Shown here: in pieces, positions 17,712-25,997 of the stretch
How positions within the stretch are numbered: the stretch's first letter is position 1
Layout: the number at the start of each line of letters is the position of its first letter
DNA from: Saccharofermentans sp.
Lineage (GTDB): Bacteria > Bacillota > Clostridia > Saccharofermentanales > Saccharofermentanaceae
Length of the DNA: 64,000 nucleotides
Assembly (NCBI GenBank): GCA_024403855.1
Contig: JAKSRC010000003.1
Location: forward strand, 62,001-126,000
Direction: 5' to 3'
Made by a program: the position numbers and the translations under genes
Notes under the pieces: model-generated
Told to the model about the DNA's origin: nothing
What the model saw: the letters and a program-made list of their open reading frames with translations, nothing else
Databases searched by the model: none

Positions 17712-20700
17712 ATGACGGGTAGCTATTCGGGTCGCTTCTCGATTAAGTACGTATGCTTATTTTTATGCATACTTATCGGATTTTCTTTTGCTTTGCAATT
17801 CTTTGGAACTAATGATGTTTATGCCGCTGGTTATAACGCAGGTATAAATTCGACTGATGGAGACTCAGATCATGTCATAATTTATGTTCAAAGTTGGGAC
17901 TATGGCAAAGATGTTGAGTCACTTACTTTTACATTGTCCTTTAACCATTCTGTTGATGGTATTTACAAAGCTTGGGGACAAAGCAATCCTGATTTGCTCA
18001 GTGCTTCCAAAAAATCTGACACATCAATAACGGTAAAAATTAAGCCTAACGCGTGGGTTGCTGTTGGTATTTCAGGAACTAATATTGGTGATTTAAAAAT
18101 TACCAATAAGTCTGTTTCAGTAAATAAAAAGGCCGCTGCGACAAACACGCCTACACCTAAGCCTACAAACACAAATACTCCCACTCCGACTCCTACAAAG
18201 AAGCCTACACCCACGCCTACAAAGAAGCCTACACCTACACCGACAAAGGCTCCTGCTACACCCACGCCTACAAAGAAGCCTACAAATACACCTACACCCA
18301 AGCCGACTAACACTGCTACACCGAAGCCCACAGCAACAAAGGCTCCGACAGCAACACCCAAGCCGACTAACACTGCTACACCGAAGCCCACAGCTACGAA
18401 GGCTCCGACAGCAACACCCAAGCCGACTAATACTGCTACACCGAAGCCCACAGCAACAAAGGCTCCGACAGCAACACCTAAGCCGACTAATACAAATACA
18501 CCGGTACCTGCCAAGGCTACAGCTACACCTATTCCTGTAAATGTGGCAACATCTACCCCCACAAATACTCCGGCGCCTACAAACACAAGCACACCTGTAC
18601 CTACTAATACATCTACGCCCGTTCCTACTGAGGCAGAGATAACTCCTACAAACGCGCCTGATGCAACAACAGCAACTACAGATGAAACTACTGCAACAGA
18701 CGCACTTGTTGGCGGTGTTCTCGCATCTGAAGAAACGACTGAAGCTACAACAGCTGGTTCTGATAACGGTACAGGAGATGGCACACCTACTCCTACACCA
18801 ACACCTGTTACTGCCCAGCTTGCATCTACAGGCAAGAAGAAGGGACCTGCTAACCCCAAGTGGCTCTGGTGGATTCTTATTGTCATTGCCGCAGGTGCTG
18901 CAATTCTGAGATACAGATATCTCAAGAAGAATACAAAACTTGAAGGTATCGATCTCGCTATAGCTTTCATCCCGGGCGTTCCTTTTATTGCTGATAAGTT
19001 TGGTTATCTTGGACCGGTTTCATCAGTTCCGGTTGTAGAAGCGCCGAAGCCGGAAGAGAAAAAAGCATTTAATGCTGCTTCCGCTATGAAAGAACTCAAG
19101 GCTATGAAGGATGAAGACATCAATCCTTTCAAGCCTGCAGATGGCGTGACAAGACCTGTTCAGCAGAAAGGTCCTATGAAGCTTCCTTCAGATCGTTCCG
19201 TCAACTCACCCAAGGCAACTACAGATAGCAAGTTCCAGACTCCTTCCAGAACTGCTGCAAATACATCCGCTAATTCATCTTTGAAGACCAATGCTTTCAA
19301 TAGTGGAAAGACCGCTACTGATTCAAAGGCGGCTATGGGCGGAGTCGCTGCTACAACTGCAGCAACCAGATCATCCTCATATAAGGAATCACCTTTCAGA
19401 TCAACAAATGCTTCAGGTGTTCAGACTACAGTTAATTCTGTAGCTCAGAATAATGCCATGAGGGCTGCTATGAGATCCGAGAAGAGTGTTAGTGCTCACA
19501 ATGCTCCAAGCACGGTTGCAGCAAAGGCAGCTTCTCAGAATCACGCAACAAAGAATACTTTTGCGGCAAAAACACAGCAGACAGCTAATTCTGCATTCAG
19601 GCCGGTTAAGCCTACAACTGATGCAGCTGCAACTCCCGCAACAACAAGTGCTACATCAGCAAACAGACCTGTTGCAAGTGCACCCAAGGCAAGCCGTGGA
19701 GCTCAGAACTCAGCATTTAAGAGTGCTTTCGAGCATACAAAGGAACCTACAACACGTCCTGCTGCTGATACATCAAATGCTAATTTCCCTTTCAAGGCTG
19801 CTCCAACTCCCGATGCTAGCAAGGCAGCACCTGTGGCTGCAGTAGCCGGTTCAGTAGCAGTAGCTGCACGTAAGGATGAGAAGAATACTCAGCAGATTAA
19901 GCGTCCTAAGTCTTCACTTACTCCGGAGCAGATCGCTGAACGCGAAAAAGCCATGAAGGTTCTTGAAGAGAGAAGAGCAGCACAGGCTGCACGCGTAGAG
20001 GAAATCAGAAAGAACGCTGAACTTAAGAAGGCTCAGGAAGAAGCAAGAGCTAAAGAAGAGGCTATAAAGGCTGAAGAAGCTCGTAAAGCTGAAGCTGCAA
20101 GAAAAGCAGAAGAAGCTAAGAAGGCTGAAGAAGCAAGAAAGGCAAAGGCAGCTGCTGAAGCAGCAGAGCGCGCCAGAATTGAAGAGGCCAGAAAAGCTGA
20201 AGAAGCAGCAAAGGCAGCAGCTATAGCGACAGCTGAAGCTGAAGCCAAGGCTGAAGAAGCAAGAAGAATTCAGGAATCTATAAAGGCAGCCGAGATTGCA
20301 AAGGCAGAAGAGGCTAGAAAAGCCGCTGAAGCAAAGAAGGCAGAAGAGGCAGCAAAGGCTGCAGAAGAAGCTCTTGCTGCACAGAAAGCGAAGGCAGAAG
20401 CAGAGGAAGCTGCAAGACTTGCAGCTCAGGCTCAGGCTGAAGCCGAAGCAAAGATCAATGAAGCTCAGAAGGCCATCAGAGAAGCAGACGCAGCCAGAGA
20501 AATGAAGGCTGAAAGAGCTAAGGAACAGGCGAAGACATCTGCATTCTTCAAGAATACACTGGCTTCATCTGATAATGCTGTTGTTCCTGGTATTTCTGCT
20601 ATGGCATCTACTGAAGGATACGGTAAGATGCTCGATGACAAGAAAGAATCAGTTTCTGAGAGCAGACCTAGTCCGTTCGCATCATTTAAGAGCGGTTCTT

Positions 20701-21281
20701 CTTCCGGCGTCGGTGCTTCTGCATCTAAGACTGTCTCAGGTCCTTCTATCTCTAAGGAAGCTGCAAAGGCTTCATCTAACTCTTCACAGTTAGGAAACAT
20801 GCTTTCAGGCAAGACATATAACAATTCAGGAAGAGCTCCCGTTTGGGCTGCACCCGGAATGGCTAATGTATCCGCTTTCAAGGAAAGTGAAGAGGTCATG
20901 GAAGCAAGAAGACTTGAAGAACAGAAGCGTCTTGAGGAAGAAGAAGCTAAGAGACAGGCTGACGAAAAGGCAAAAGCTGCTTACACAAGCATCGCTGATA
21001 CTGCAATTACACGTAAGTCAGCATTCTTCAAGAGAGTTCAGACTGAAAGAACACCTTCTGCTGATCAGCAGGAACACACTTCTGCTTACGGCGGAATAGT
21101 AAGACCTGTTGCTTCAGGAAGCGAGAACGATTCAAATAAGTCACCTGCTATTGGTGCTGCACTTGAAGGACAGAGACCTGCTATAATGGATCCAAATACT
21201 AATGTTGCTCCTACAGCATCTAAGCCGATGGCAGGCTTCAAGGGCCTGGATAACAACGAAGGCGCTCAGGATAACAACTAA
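17712..21281 (+). CDS. Giant envelope-spanning protein: beta domain, Thr/Pro linker, TM helix, cytoplasmic coiled coil
   Basis: This protein has 1189 residues from ATG 17712, chosen because GGAGG lies just upstream and the promoter excludes the TTG at 17652. Order of parts: signal peptide cut after VYAA (residue 39); an extracellular beta-rich domain (about 41-140) whose spacing of Trp and Val residues recalls the N-terminal domain of the neighbouring GH5 protein; a Thr/Pro-rich linker (about 144-372) with exact DNA repeats; a membrane helix (about 381-403); a long low-complexity Ala/Ser/Thr region; an Ala/Glu/Lys coiled coil (about 735-943, KAEEARKAEAA-type repeats as in TolA); and a disordered tail. 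It links the cell surface to a large cytoplasmic scaffold. Function is unknown; it heads the operon that holds the VYGPP peptide and its radical SAM enzyme. Confidence 0.85.
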   Translation: MTGSYSGRFSIKYVCLFLCILIGFSFALQFFGTNDVYAAGYNAGINSTDGDSDHVIIYVQSWDYGKDVESLTFTLSFNHSVDGIYKAWGQSNPDLLSASKKSDTSITVKIKPNAWVAVGISGTNIGDLKITNKSVSVNKKAAATNTPTPKPTNTNTPTPTPTKKPTPTPTKKPTPTPTKAPATPTPTKKPTNTPTPKPTNTATPKPTATKAPTATPKPTNTATPKPTATKAPTATPKPTNTATPKPTATKAPTATPKPTNTNTPVPAKATATPIPVNVATSTPTNTPAPTNTSTPVPTNTSTPVPTEAEITPTNAPDATTATTDETTATDALVGGVLASEETTEATTAGSDNGTGDGTPTPTPTPVTAQLASTGKKKGPANPKWLWWILIVIAAGAAILRYRYLKKNTKLEGIDLAIAFIPGVPFIADKFGYLGPVSSVPVVEAPKPEEKKAFNAASAMKELKAMKDEDINPFKPADGVTRPVQQKGPMKLPSDRSVNSPKATTDSKFQTPSRTAANTSANSSLKTNAFNSGKTATDSKAAMGGVAATTAATRSSSYKESPFRSTNASGVQTTVNSVAQNNAMRAAMRSEKSVSAHNAPSTVAAKAASQNHATKNTFAAKTQQTANSAFRPVKPTTDAAATPATTSATSANRPVASAPKASRGAQNSAFKSAFEHTKEPTTRPAADTSNANFPFKAAPTPDASKAAPVAAVAGSVAVAARKDEKNTQQIKRPKSSLTPEQIAEREKAMKVLEERRAAQAARVEEIRKNAELKKAQEEARAKEEAIKAEEARKAEAARKAEEAKKAEEARKAKAAAEAAERARIEEARKAEEAAKAAAIATAEAEAKAEEARRIQESIKAAEIAKAEEARKAAEAKKAEEAAKAAEEALAAQKAKAEAEEAARLAAQAQAEAEAKINEAQKAIREADAAREMKAERAKEQAKTSAFFKNTLASSDNAVVPGISAMASTEGYGKMLDDKKESVSESRPSPFASFKSGSSSGVGASASKTVSGPSISKEAAKASSNSSQLGNMLSGKTYNNSGRAPVWAAPGMANVSAFKESEEVMEARRLEEQKRLEEEEAKRQADEKAKAAYTSIADTAITRKSAFFKRVQTERTPSADQQEHTSAYGGIVRPVASGSENDSNKSPAIGAALEGQRPAIMDPNTNVAPTASKPMAGFKGLDNNEGAQDNN
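18301..18480 (+). repeat. Three tandem 60-bp repeats encoding the Thr/Pro linker
   Basis: Three near-identical 60-bp units (starting AGCCGACTAAYACTGCTACA) lie head to tail and a partial fourth begins at 18481. Units differ by only a few silent changes, which suggests recent duplication. They encode TATPKPTATKAPTATPKPTN units. Shorter ACAAAGAAGCCTACACC repeats lie just upstream (about 18196-18240). Confidence 0.95.
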
Positions 21282-21302
21282 GGTTACCAAGGAGAGAAGA
21301 CT

Positions 21303-21596
21303 ATGAAGAAATCAAAAAAGCCACTCACATTTGCTGCAGTTGCCGCAAGTATTGGTGCTTTGAGCATGGCTGTTGAAGGCTGTGTCTATGGACCTCCGCC
21401 GGTTGCCGTTTACGGACCTCCGCCGGAACCTGAGACTACAGTCACAGAAGAGACAGAAGTAGATGTTACGGATCCGACTGATTCTTCAGCTCCTTCAGAT
21501 ACTGAAGAAGTGTGCGTTTATGGACCTCCGGCTGACAGTATTGATGTTGACGGTCCTGAAGTAGATGTTTACGGACCTCCTCCGGGAGATGAGTAA
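21303..21596 (+). CDS. Secreted VYGPP-repeat peptide, probable substrate of the adjacent radical SAM enzyme
   Basis: This 97-residue protein has a basic start (MKKSKK), a hydrophobic stretch (residues 8-26) and then VEGC: Cys27 could be lipidated, although Glu at -2 makes the lipobox poor. The mature part holds four VYGPP motifs at residues 28-32, 36-40, 72-76 and 89-93, in two pairs separated by an acidic Thr/Glu/Asp/Ser stretch; a VDGP at 82-85 looks like a decayed copy. Cys27 and Cys71 sit directly before the first and third motifs (CVYGPP). Start follows AAGGAGAGAAGACT, 21 bp after the giant gene, and the radical SAM gene starts 4 bp after its stop. Repeated short motifs in a small exported peptide next to a SPASM enzyme indicate a ribosomally made, modified peptide. 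The modification is unknown. Confidence 0.85.
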   Translation: MKKSKKPLTFAAVAASIGALSMAVEGCVYGPPPVAVYGPPPEPETTVTEETEVDVTDPTDSSAPSDTEEVCVYGPPADSIDVDGPEVDVYGPPPGDE

Positions 21597-21600
21597 CTCT

Positions 21601-22680
21601 ATGGCTGTCGACGTTACAGAAGCGAAAAAGTTTTTTCTCGATAAGAAGGCTGTTGAAAGAGCCAGACTTTTCGCCAAGCCGGAACTTATATACCTGTTTT
21701 TTGAATTAACAAGGAGCTGCAATTCGAAGTGTTTCCATTGCGGCAGCCGTTGTGAGCCCGGATTGGGTGACGGCCCTGATAAAGAGGAATTCAAAAAGGT
21801 ATTAAGAGATGTTAAGGAGAATTTCGACTTAAAGAAACTCCAGCTCTGTATTACCGGTGGCGAACCGCTTTTATACCGTGATTTTGAAGAACTTCTGACC
21901 TATGCGGTCAGCCTTGGTTTCCATTGGGGAATGACCACCAATGCTACCCTTATTACCAAAGACGTTGCTGATATGCTCGCAAGAGCAGGAATGGGAACTG
22001 TATCCGTAAGTATTGACGGACTTCGCGATTCCCATGACAGACAAAGAGGCATTGTCGGTGGCTACGACAGGGCGATGGAAGGCATAGAGAATCTTATCGA
22101 CCGTAAGGCCTTTAAGCATGTCCAGGTTACGACAGTTGTAAATCACAAGAATATCGGTGAATTAGATGAGCTGTACGATATTCTTGATAAGCTTGATCTT
22201 GATTCATGGCGTGTTATCGGAATTGAGCCTATGGGAAGAGCTTTGGACTATCCTGATATGCTCCTGACACCTGACGACCAGAGATACCTTTTTAACTATA
22301 TTCGCGAAAAGAGAGAAAAGGGCATTCCCGTAAATTACGGCTGCTCACATTTCCTTGGTCTGGATTACGAAAGAGATGTAAGAGACTGGTTCTTCTATTG
22401 TGGAGCCGGAACTCATACTGCTGCTATCAGGGTTAACGGTGACATTACTGCCTGCCTTGATATCGAAGAAAGACCGGAATTTGTTCAGGGCAATATCTAT
22501 AAAGATAAGTTCAGTGATGTATGGAATAACCGTTTTCAGGCATTCAGACAGCCGCTTTCCAATCTCTGCGGAGATTGTCAGAAGTGCGAATGGGAGAAGT
22601 GGTGTGCCGGTGGTTCAAGACACAGCTTCGATTACGATGAGAACAAGCAGAGAGTCTGCTTCAAGGACATTCTCTTTTAA
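21601..22680 (+). CDS. Radical SAM/SPASM peptide-modifying enzyme, rSAM/lipoprotein-system type
   Basis: This 359-residue enzyme has the radical SAM motif CNSKCFHC (Cys40, Cys44, Cys47) and the SAM-binding TGGEP. The C-terminal part carries SPASM-like cysteines: YCGAG, ITACLDIEE, then CGDCQKC, EKWC and a final VCF, enough for auxiliary Fe-S clusters. Segments such as GFHWGMTTNATLIT, VNYGCSHFLG and FVQGNIYKDKFSDVWNNRF resemble, from memory, the 'rSAM/lipoprotein system' enzymes best known from Bacteroidetes (TIGR04133), whose partner is a small lipoprotein with YG-P motifs. ATG 21601 was chosen; in-frame ATGs at 21565 and 21589 overlap the peptide gene and are badly spaced from GGGAGA. It should act in the cytoplasm on the VYGPP peptide before export. 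Confidence 0.9.
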   Translation: MAVDVTEAKKFFLDKKAVERARLFAKPELIYLFFELTRSCNSKCFHCGSRCEPGLGDGPDKEEFKKVLRDVKENFDLKKLQLCITGGEPLLYRDFEELLTYAVSLGFHWGMTTNATLITKDVADMLARAGMGTVSVSIDGLRDSHDRQRGIVGGYDRAMEGIENLIDRKAFKHVQVTTVVNHKNIGELDELYDILDKLDLDSWRVIGIEPMGRALDYPDMLLTPDDQRYLFNYIREKREKGIPVNYGCSHFLGLDYERDVRDWFFYCGAGTHTAAIRVNGDITACLDIEERPEFVQGNIYKDKFSDVWNNRFQAFRQPLSNLCGDCQKCEWEKWCAGGSRHSFDYDENKQRVCFKDILF

Positions 22681-22738
22681 TCTTTTTTAGTAGAGTGTAT
22701 TATTAAAAGTACAGAACTTCTTCCAAGGAGAAGCTTTT

Positions 22739-23548
22739 ATGTACCAACGAATCGCAATAATTACCGGAGCTTCATCGGGCATAGGAAAGGCTTTTATAGA
22801 GCTACTTGCACATGATGGCGGTGAATTCTATAAAAACCCGTTTGATGAGATTTGGGCAATAGCAAGACGTAAAGATGCTCTTGATGAGCTGGCTTTATCT
22901 TTGCCTGAATACAGGATTGTGCCGGTCGTTGCAGATCTTTCAGATACAACAGGAATAAAGACAGTTGAAGATAAACTCAAAGCAGAACAGCCGGATGTAG
23001 GACTTCTTATTAATTCTGCAGGAATGGGAATCAAGGGACACGTGATCGACAAGTCCACCCAGGCGCTGGCTGATACTATTGCCATTAACTGTTCAGCATT
23101 GAGTCAGATGATAAGAATTACCGCCCCTTTCATGAAGCAGAGCGAAAAAGGAAGGGCGAAGATTATCAATATCGGTTCTTCTGCAGGCTTTTTACCTCAG
23201 CCGGGATTCGCTTCTTATGCGGCGAGTAAATCGTATGTAATCTCATTTTCGAGAGCTATGAGCGTTGAATTAAAGCCTAAGGGAATAGACGTCATGGTCG
23301 TTTGCCCCGGTCCTGTCGCTACGGATTTCCAGAGAAGAGCGACTGAAGGAAAAGAGAAAGATTTTACAGGTTGGCGTAAGAATTTTGTCGCTGACCCTGT
23401 TAAGCTTTCAAGAGCGTCGCTTAAGGCGTCGGCAAAGGGAAGAAAGATACTCGTATATCCCTTCTCGCAAAAGTTATTGCACCTGGCTTCAAAGATAGTT
23501 CCCACTTCGTGGATACTGGCTTTTGTTGGCGGAGGCGTAAATAAATAA
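22739..23548 (+). CDS. Short-chain dehydrogenase/reductase
   Basis: This 269-residue classical SDR has the NAD(P) motif TGASSGIG at residues 9-16, NSAG (for NNAG), the catalytic Ser in GSSAG and YAASK with the catalytic Tyr and Lys. Lengths and motifs fit a soluble reductase acting on a carbonyl or hydroxyl group; the hydrophobic C-terminal segment (PTSWILAFVGGGVN) may touch the membrane. The substrate cannot be read. It starts 58 bp after the radical SAM gene with AAGGAGAA before the ATG; no clear terminator separates them, so it may belong to the same transcript. The SCP2-like gene follows after 20 bp. Confidence 0.88.
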   Translation: MYQRIAIITGASSGIGKAFIELLAHDGGEFYKNPFDEIWAIARRKDALDELALSLPEYRIVPVVADLSDTTGIKTVEDKLKAEQPDVGLLINSAGMGIKGHVIDKSTQALADTIAINCSALSQMIRITAPFMKQSEKGRAKIINIGSSAGFLPQPGFASYAASKSYVISFSRAMSVELKPKGIDVMVVCPGPVATDFQRRATEGKEKDFTGWRKNFVADPVKLSRASLKASAKGRKILVYPFSQKLLHLASKIVPTSWILAFVGGGVNK

Positions 23549-23568
23549 ACATAAAGGAGTGTTCTGAT

Positions 23569-23910
23569 ATGCAAAAGAAAAAGGTTGAACCCACATTTGG
23601 AAGCATTTTTAGGGCTGTTGAAGAAAAGGCAAAGAAGACTGCTTTCCTTCAGGATACGGCTACACAGATTACCCTTAACGGCAATCTCGATAATTTGCCG
23701 TTCTATGTAAAGGTTGAAGATAAAAAGGCAGAGATTGCTCCTTACGAATACATAAATGCACCTTTTTACATTGATGCTGACGCTGAGACATTCGCAGAAG
23801 TATTGAATGGCAAAAAGAACTTTGTCGAGGAAGTATCTAAGGGAAGCATTACGATGAATGGTGATGCCGCACAGGCACTCGTTTTCTGTACTACACTCTT
23901 CGGCAAGTGA
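23569..23910 (+). CDS. SCP2-like sterol/lipid-binding domain protein
   Basis: This 113-residue protein looks like a single SCP2 domain: a strand-rich first half (TQITLNGNLDNLPFYVKVED), then APFYIDADAETFAEVLNGKKN and a closing GSITMNGDAAQALVFCTTLF. SCP2 folds bind lipids or other hydrophobic molecules in a tunnel. It is cytoplasmic, with no signal peptide. Close coupling to the SDR (20 bp, AAGGAGTG ribosome site) suggests the pair handles one hydrophobic substrate, which is inference. Confidence 0.75.
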   Translation: MQKKKVEPTFGSIFRAVEEKAKKTAFLQDTATQITLNGNLDNLPFYVKVEDKKAEIAPYEYINAPFYIDADAETFAEVLNGKKNFVEEVSKGSITMNGDAAQALVFCTTLFGK

Positions 23911-23966
23911 TACGGGAATTATCTAAAATGAGAAAAATCTCGGATTATTTGATAGAATGAGAAATT

Positions 23967-25544
23967 ATGGCGATTATACTTAACGGCATTTTTAAAGATA
24001 AGATGATCTTCCAGTGGGGCGCAGAGCTTCGCATTTTCGGCAATTCTGATATGCCGGGTGTGATAAGTGCGGCTCTCGTTAAAGACAATGATGAGATATC
24101 CAGAGCATCCTGCCAGACTGAGCAGGACGGAAGTTTCCTTATCTGTCTTGAACCCGTCGATGAACCGGGTGGTCCTTATGAGATCAAGATTTATGAGAAT
24201 GATGTAGAAGTCAGAACTTTGTCTGATGTTTATGCAGGTGAGGTATGGCTTGCTGCAGGCGGTGGTAATATGGATTATCCGCTTGCAAGATCAGAGTTCG
24301 CAAAATTCCTCATTCCTAAAATCGGTGAGACTGAGATCAGATATTACAAGGTGCCTGCTTACGGACACATGAACGAAGCTCAGGCAAAAGCTGAAGCTGA
24401 ATCTCAATGGATTGATGTCAACAGCGATACATGCGCTGCTATGAGCGCGGTCGCTTTCTATTTCGCCAGAGAACTTGAATCAAGACTTGATGTAAAGATC
24501 GGCATTATCCAGTGCTGTGCTACAAGATCTACTATCGATAACTGGCAGAGCGTCGAATCACTTCTTACCACAGAAGAAGGCAGACAGTATATCAGAGATT
24601 TCGATGATGCTGCATCTGAGCTTACGCCTGAAGAATATGATCAGGCAGAGGCTGCTTATTTAGAGAAATATCAGAAATATAATGAAGTATTGGAAGAGAT
24701 TCTCAGAGAGAATCCATACCTGACCTATCCTGAAGCAGATAAGAAGCTTGGTCCTGCACCGTGGCCTGCACCTATTGGCCACAGGTCTGCAAGGCACCCG
24801 GGTGCAGCTTTTGAGTGCATGATCTTGAGAATTGCTCCTTTCACACTGCGCGGTGTAGTTTTCTATCAGGGTGAGGCTGATACTGATGGTCACCAGTCTG
24901 AATATGGTCAGGTTTTCAAGACCATGATCCAGGAATGGCGTGAAGTTTTCTTTGACGACCAGCTTCCGTTCGTATTCTGCCAGCTTCCGATGTATATTTC
25001 CAAAGATCGTAAGTACATGGGCTACGACGATATGTCCTGGCCGCTTCTTCGTGAACAGCAGCAGATAGTTGCAATCGATATGCCGAATGTTTATATGGCG
25101 GTAATTGTCGACTGCGGTGAGTTTAATAACCTTTTCCCGTCTGACAAGAAGACTCCTGGTGACAGACTCGCACTTCTCGCTGAGAAATTTGTTTATGGCT
25201 TCGAGAAGGTCGAGGCGGTATCTCCTTTCATCATCGACGCCAGAAGAGGCGAAGGCGTTGAGATCACTTTCGGCGGAGATTATCTTCTTTTGAATCTCAC
25301 AACAGGATTCGGTCCTGACGATTCAGGATTTGAGATTGCAGGTGACGATGGCGATTTCTATCCGGCTGAAGCAAATGTCGACTTTGACGGTAAGACGATT
25401 CTCTTATCGTGCCCTATGGTTGAGTTCCCTTCAAAGGTAAGATATGCCTTCTTCTCATATGGCCCGACGCCGCTTCATGCGCAAAACGGACTTACAGCCA
25501 CACCGTTCCAGGTAAGAATTGATAAGGATCTTGGAGGTGCGTAA
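23967..25544 (+). CDS. Sialate O-acetylesterase-like protein lacking the catalytic residues
   Basis: This 525-residue protein follows the SASA/DUF303 esterase pattern along its length (GEVWLAAGGGNMDYPL near residue 95, RGVVFYQGEADTDG in the middle, GDRLALLAEKFVYG near 395) but has no signal peptide. Active members have GQSNM, where Ser is the nucleophile; here the block is GGGNM and Gly100 takes that place. They also have DxxHP with the catalytic Asp and His; here it is NNLFP (Asn387, Phe390). The protein is therefore expected to be inactive as an esterase and may bind acetylated sugar or peptide. TAATG overlap links it to the CBS-domain gene, whose product could regulate it. Confidence 0.85.
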   Translation: MAIILNGIFKDKMIFQWGAELRIFGNSDMPGVISAALVKDNDEISRASCQTEQDGSFLICLEPVDEPGGPYEIKIYENDVEVRTLSDVYAGEVWLAAGGGNMDYPLARSEFAKFLIPKIGETEIRYYKVPAYGHMNEAQAKAEAESQWIDVNSDTCAAMSAVAFYFARELESRLDVKIGIIQCCATRSTIDNWQSVESLLTTEEGRQYIRDFDDAASELTPEEYDQAEAAYLEKYQKYNEVLEEILRENPYLTYPEADKKLGPAPWPAPIGHRSARHPGAAFECMILRIAPFTLRGVVFYQGEADTDGHQSEYGQVFKTMIQEWREVFFDDQLPFVFCQLPMYISKDRKYMGYDDMSWPLLREQQQIVAIDMPNVYMAVIVDCGEFNNLFPSDKKTPGDRLALLAEKFVYGFEKVEAVSPFIIDARRGEGVEITFGGDYLLLNLTTGFGPDDSGFEIAGDDGDFYPAEANVDFDGKTILLSCPMVEFPSKVRYAFFSYGPTPLHAQNGLTATPFQVRIDKDLGGA

Positions 25545-25975
25545 TGAATATAGCTTTCTTTACCAGACCTAAGCAGGAGATTTCATATCTCTACATCGAT
25601 TGCACTGTTCGCCAGGCTCTCGAAAAGATGCACAACAGCAGATATACAGCCGTACCGGTTCTTGACCGCGACGGTCACTATGTTGGAACAGTCAGTGAAG
25701 GCGATCTTCTCTGGTTTATCGTAAAAGGCGAGGGCGGTGAGCCTCACACAATGGCTATCGAAAGCCTTGAAGATTTCAAGCTTGCCGATGTCGATATGGA
25801 TAAGTTCAAGAACCAGCCGGTATCGATCAATTCATCCATAGAAGATCTCATTATCAGATCGATGGAGACCAACTTCGTGCCGATTACTGATGACCGTGGA
25901 ATATTCATAGGAATCGTTACCCGAAGGTCGATAATCAAACATTATTACGAGAAAAATATACTGCCGCCTACATGA
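25544..25975 (+). CDS. CBS-domain pair protein
   Basis: This 143-residue protein consists of two CBS motifs (about residues 12-70 and 85-140; TAVPVLDRDGHYVGTVSEGDLL and FVPITDDRGIFIGIVTRRSII carry the typical strand-helix pattern). CBS pairs bind adenine nucleotides such as AMP, ATP or SAM and act as energy sensors. No other domain is attached, so it must act in trans. Its ATG overlaps the stop of the esterase-like gene (TAATG). A terminator hairpin begins inside its last codons. Confidence 0.9.
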   Translation: MNIAFFTRPKQEISYLYIDCTVRQALEKMHNSRYTAVPVLDRDGHYVGTVSEGDLLWFIVKGEGGEPHTMAIESLEDFKLADVDMDKFKNQPVSINSSIEDLIIRSMETNFVPITDDRGIFIGIVTRRSIIKHYYEKNILPPT

Positions 25976-25997
25976 AGCGGCAGTTTTCATTTTTAGA
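25961..25997. terminator. Bidirectional terminator between convergent genes
   Basis: CTGCCGC (25961-25967) pairs with GCGGCAG (25977-25983), followed by TTTTCATTTTTA on the plus strand. The stem covers the CBS gene stop codon and lies at the end of the leftward membrane-protein gene. Confidence 0.75.

Noticed and set aside
18301-18480. CRISPR-like array
   Set aside because: The units are contiguous with no spacers and encode an in-frame linker.
17963-18970. 335-residue Val/Gly-rich frame on the minus strand
   Set aside because: Shadow of the Thr/Pro repeat DNA; no ribosome site and composition explained by the complementary strand.
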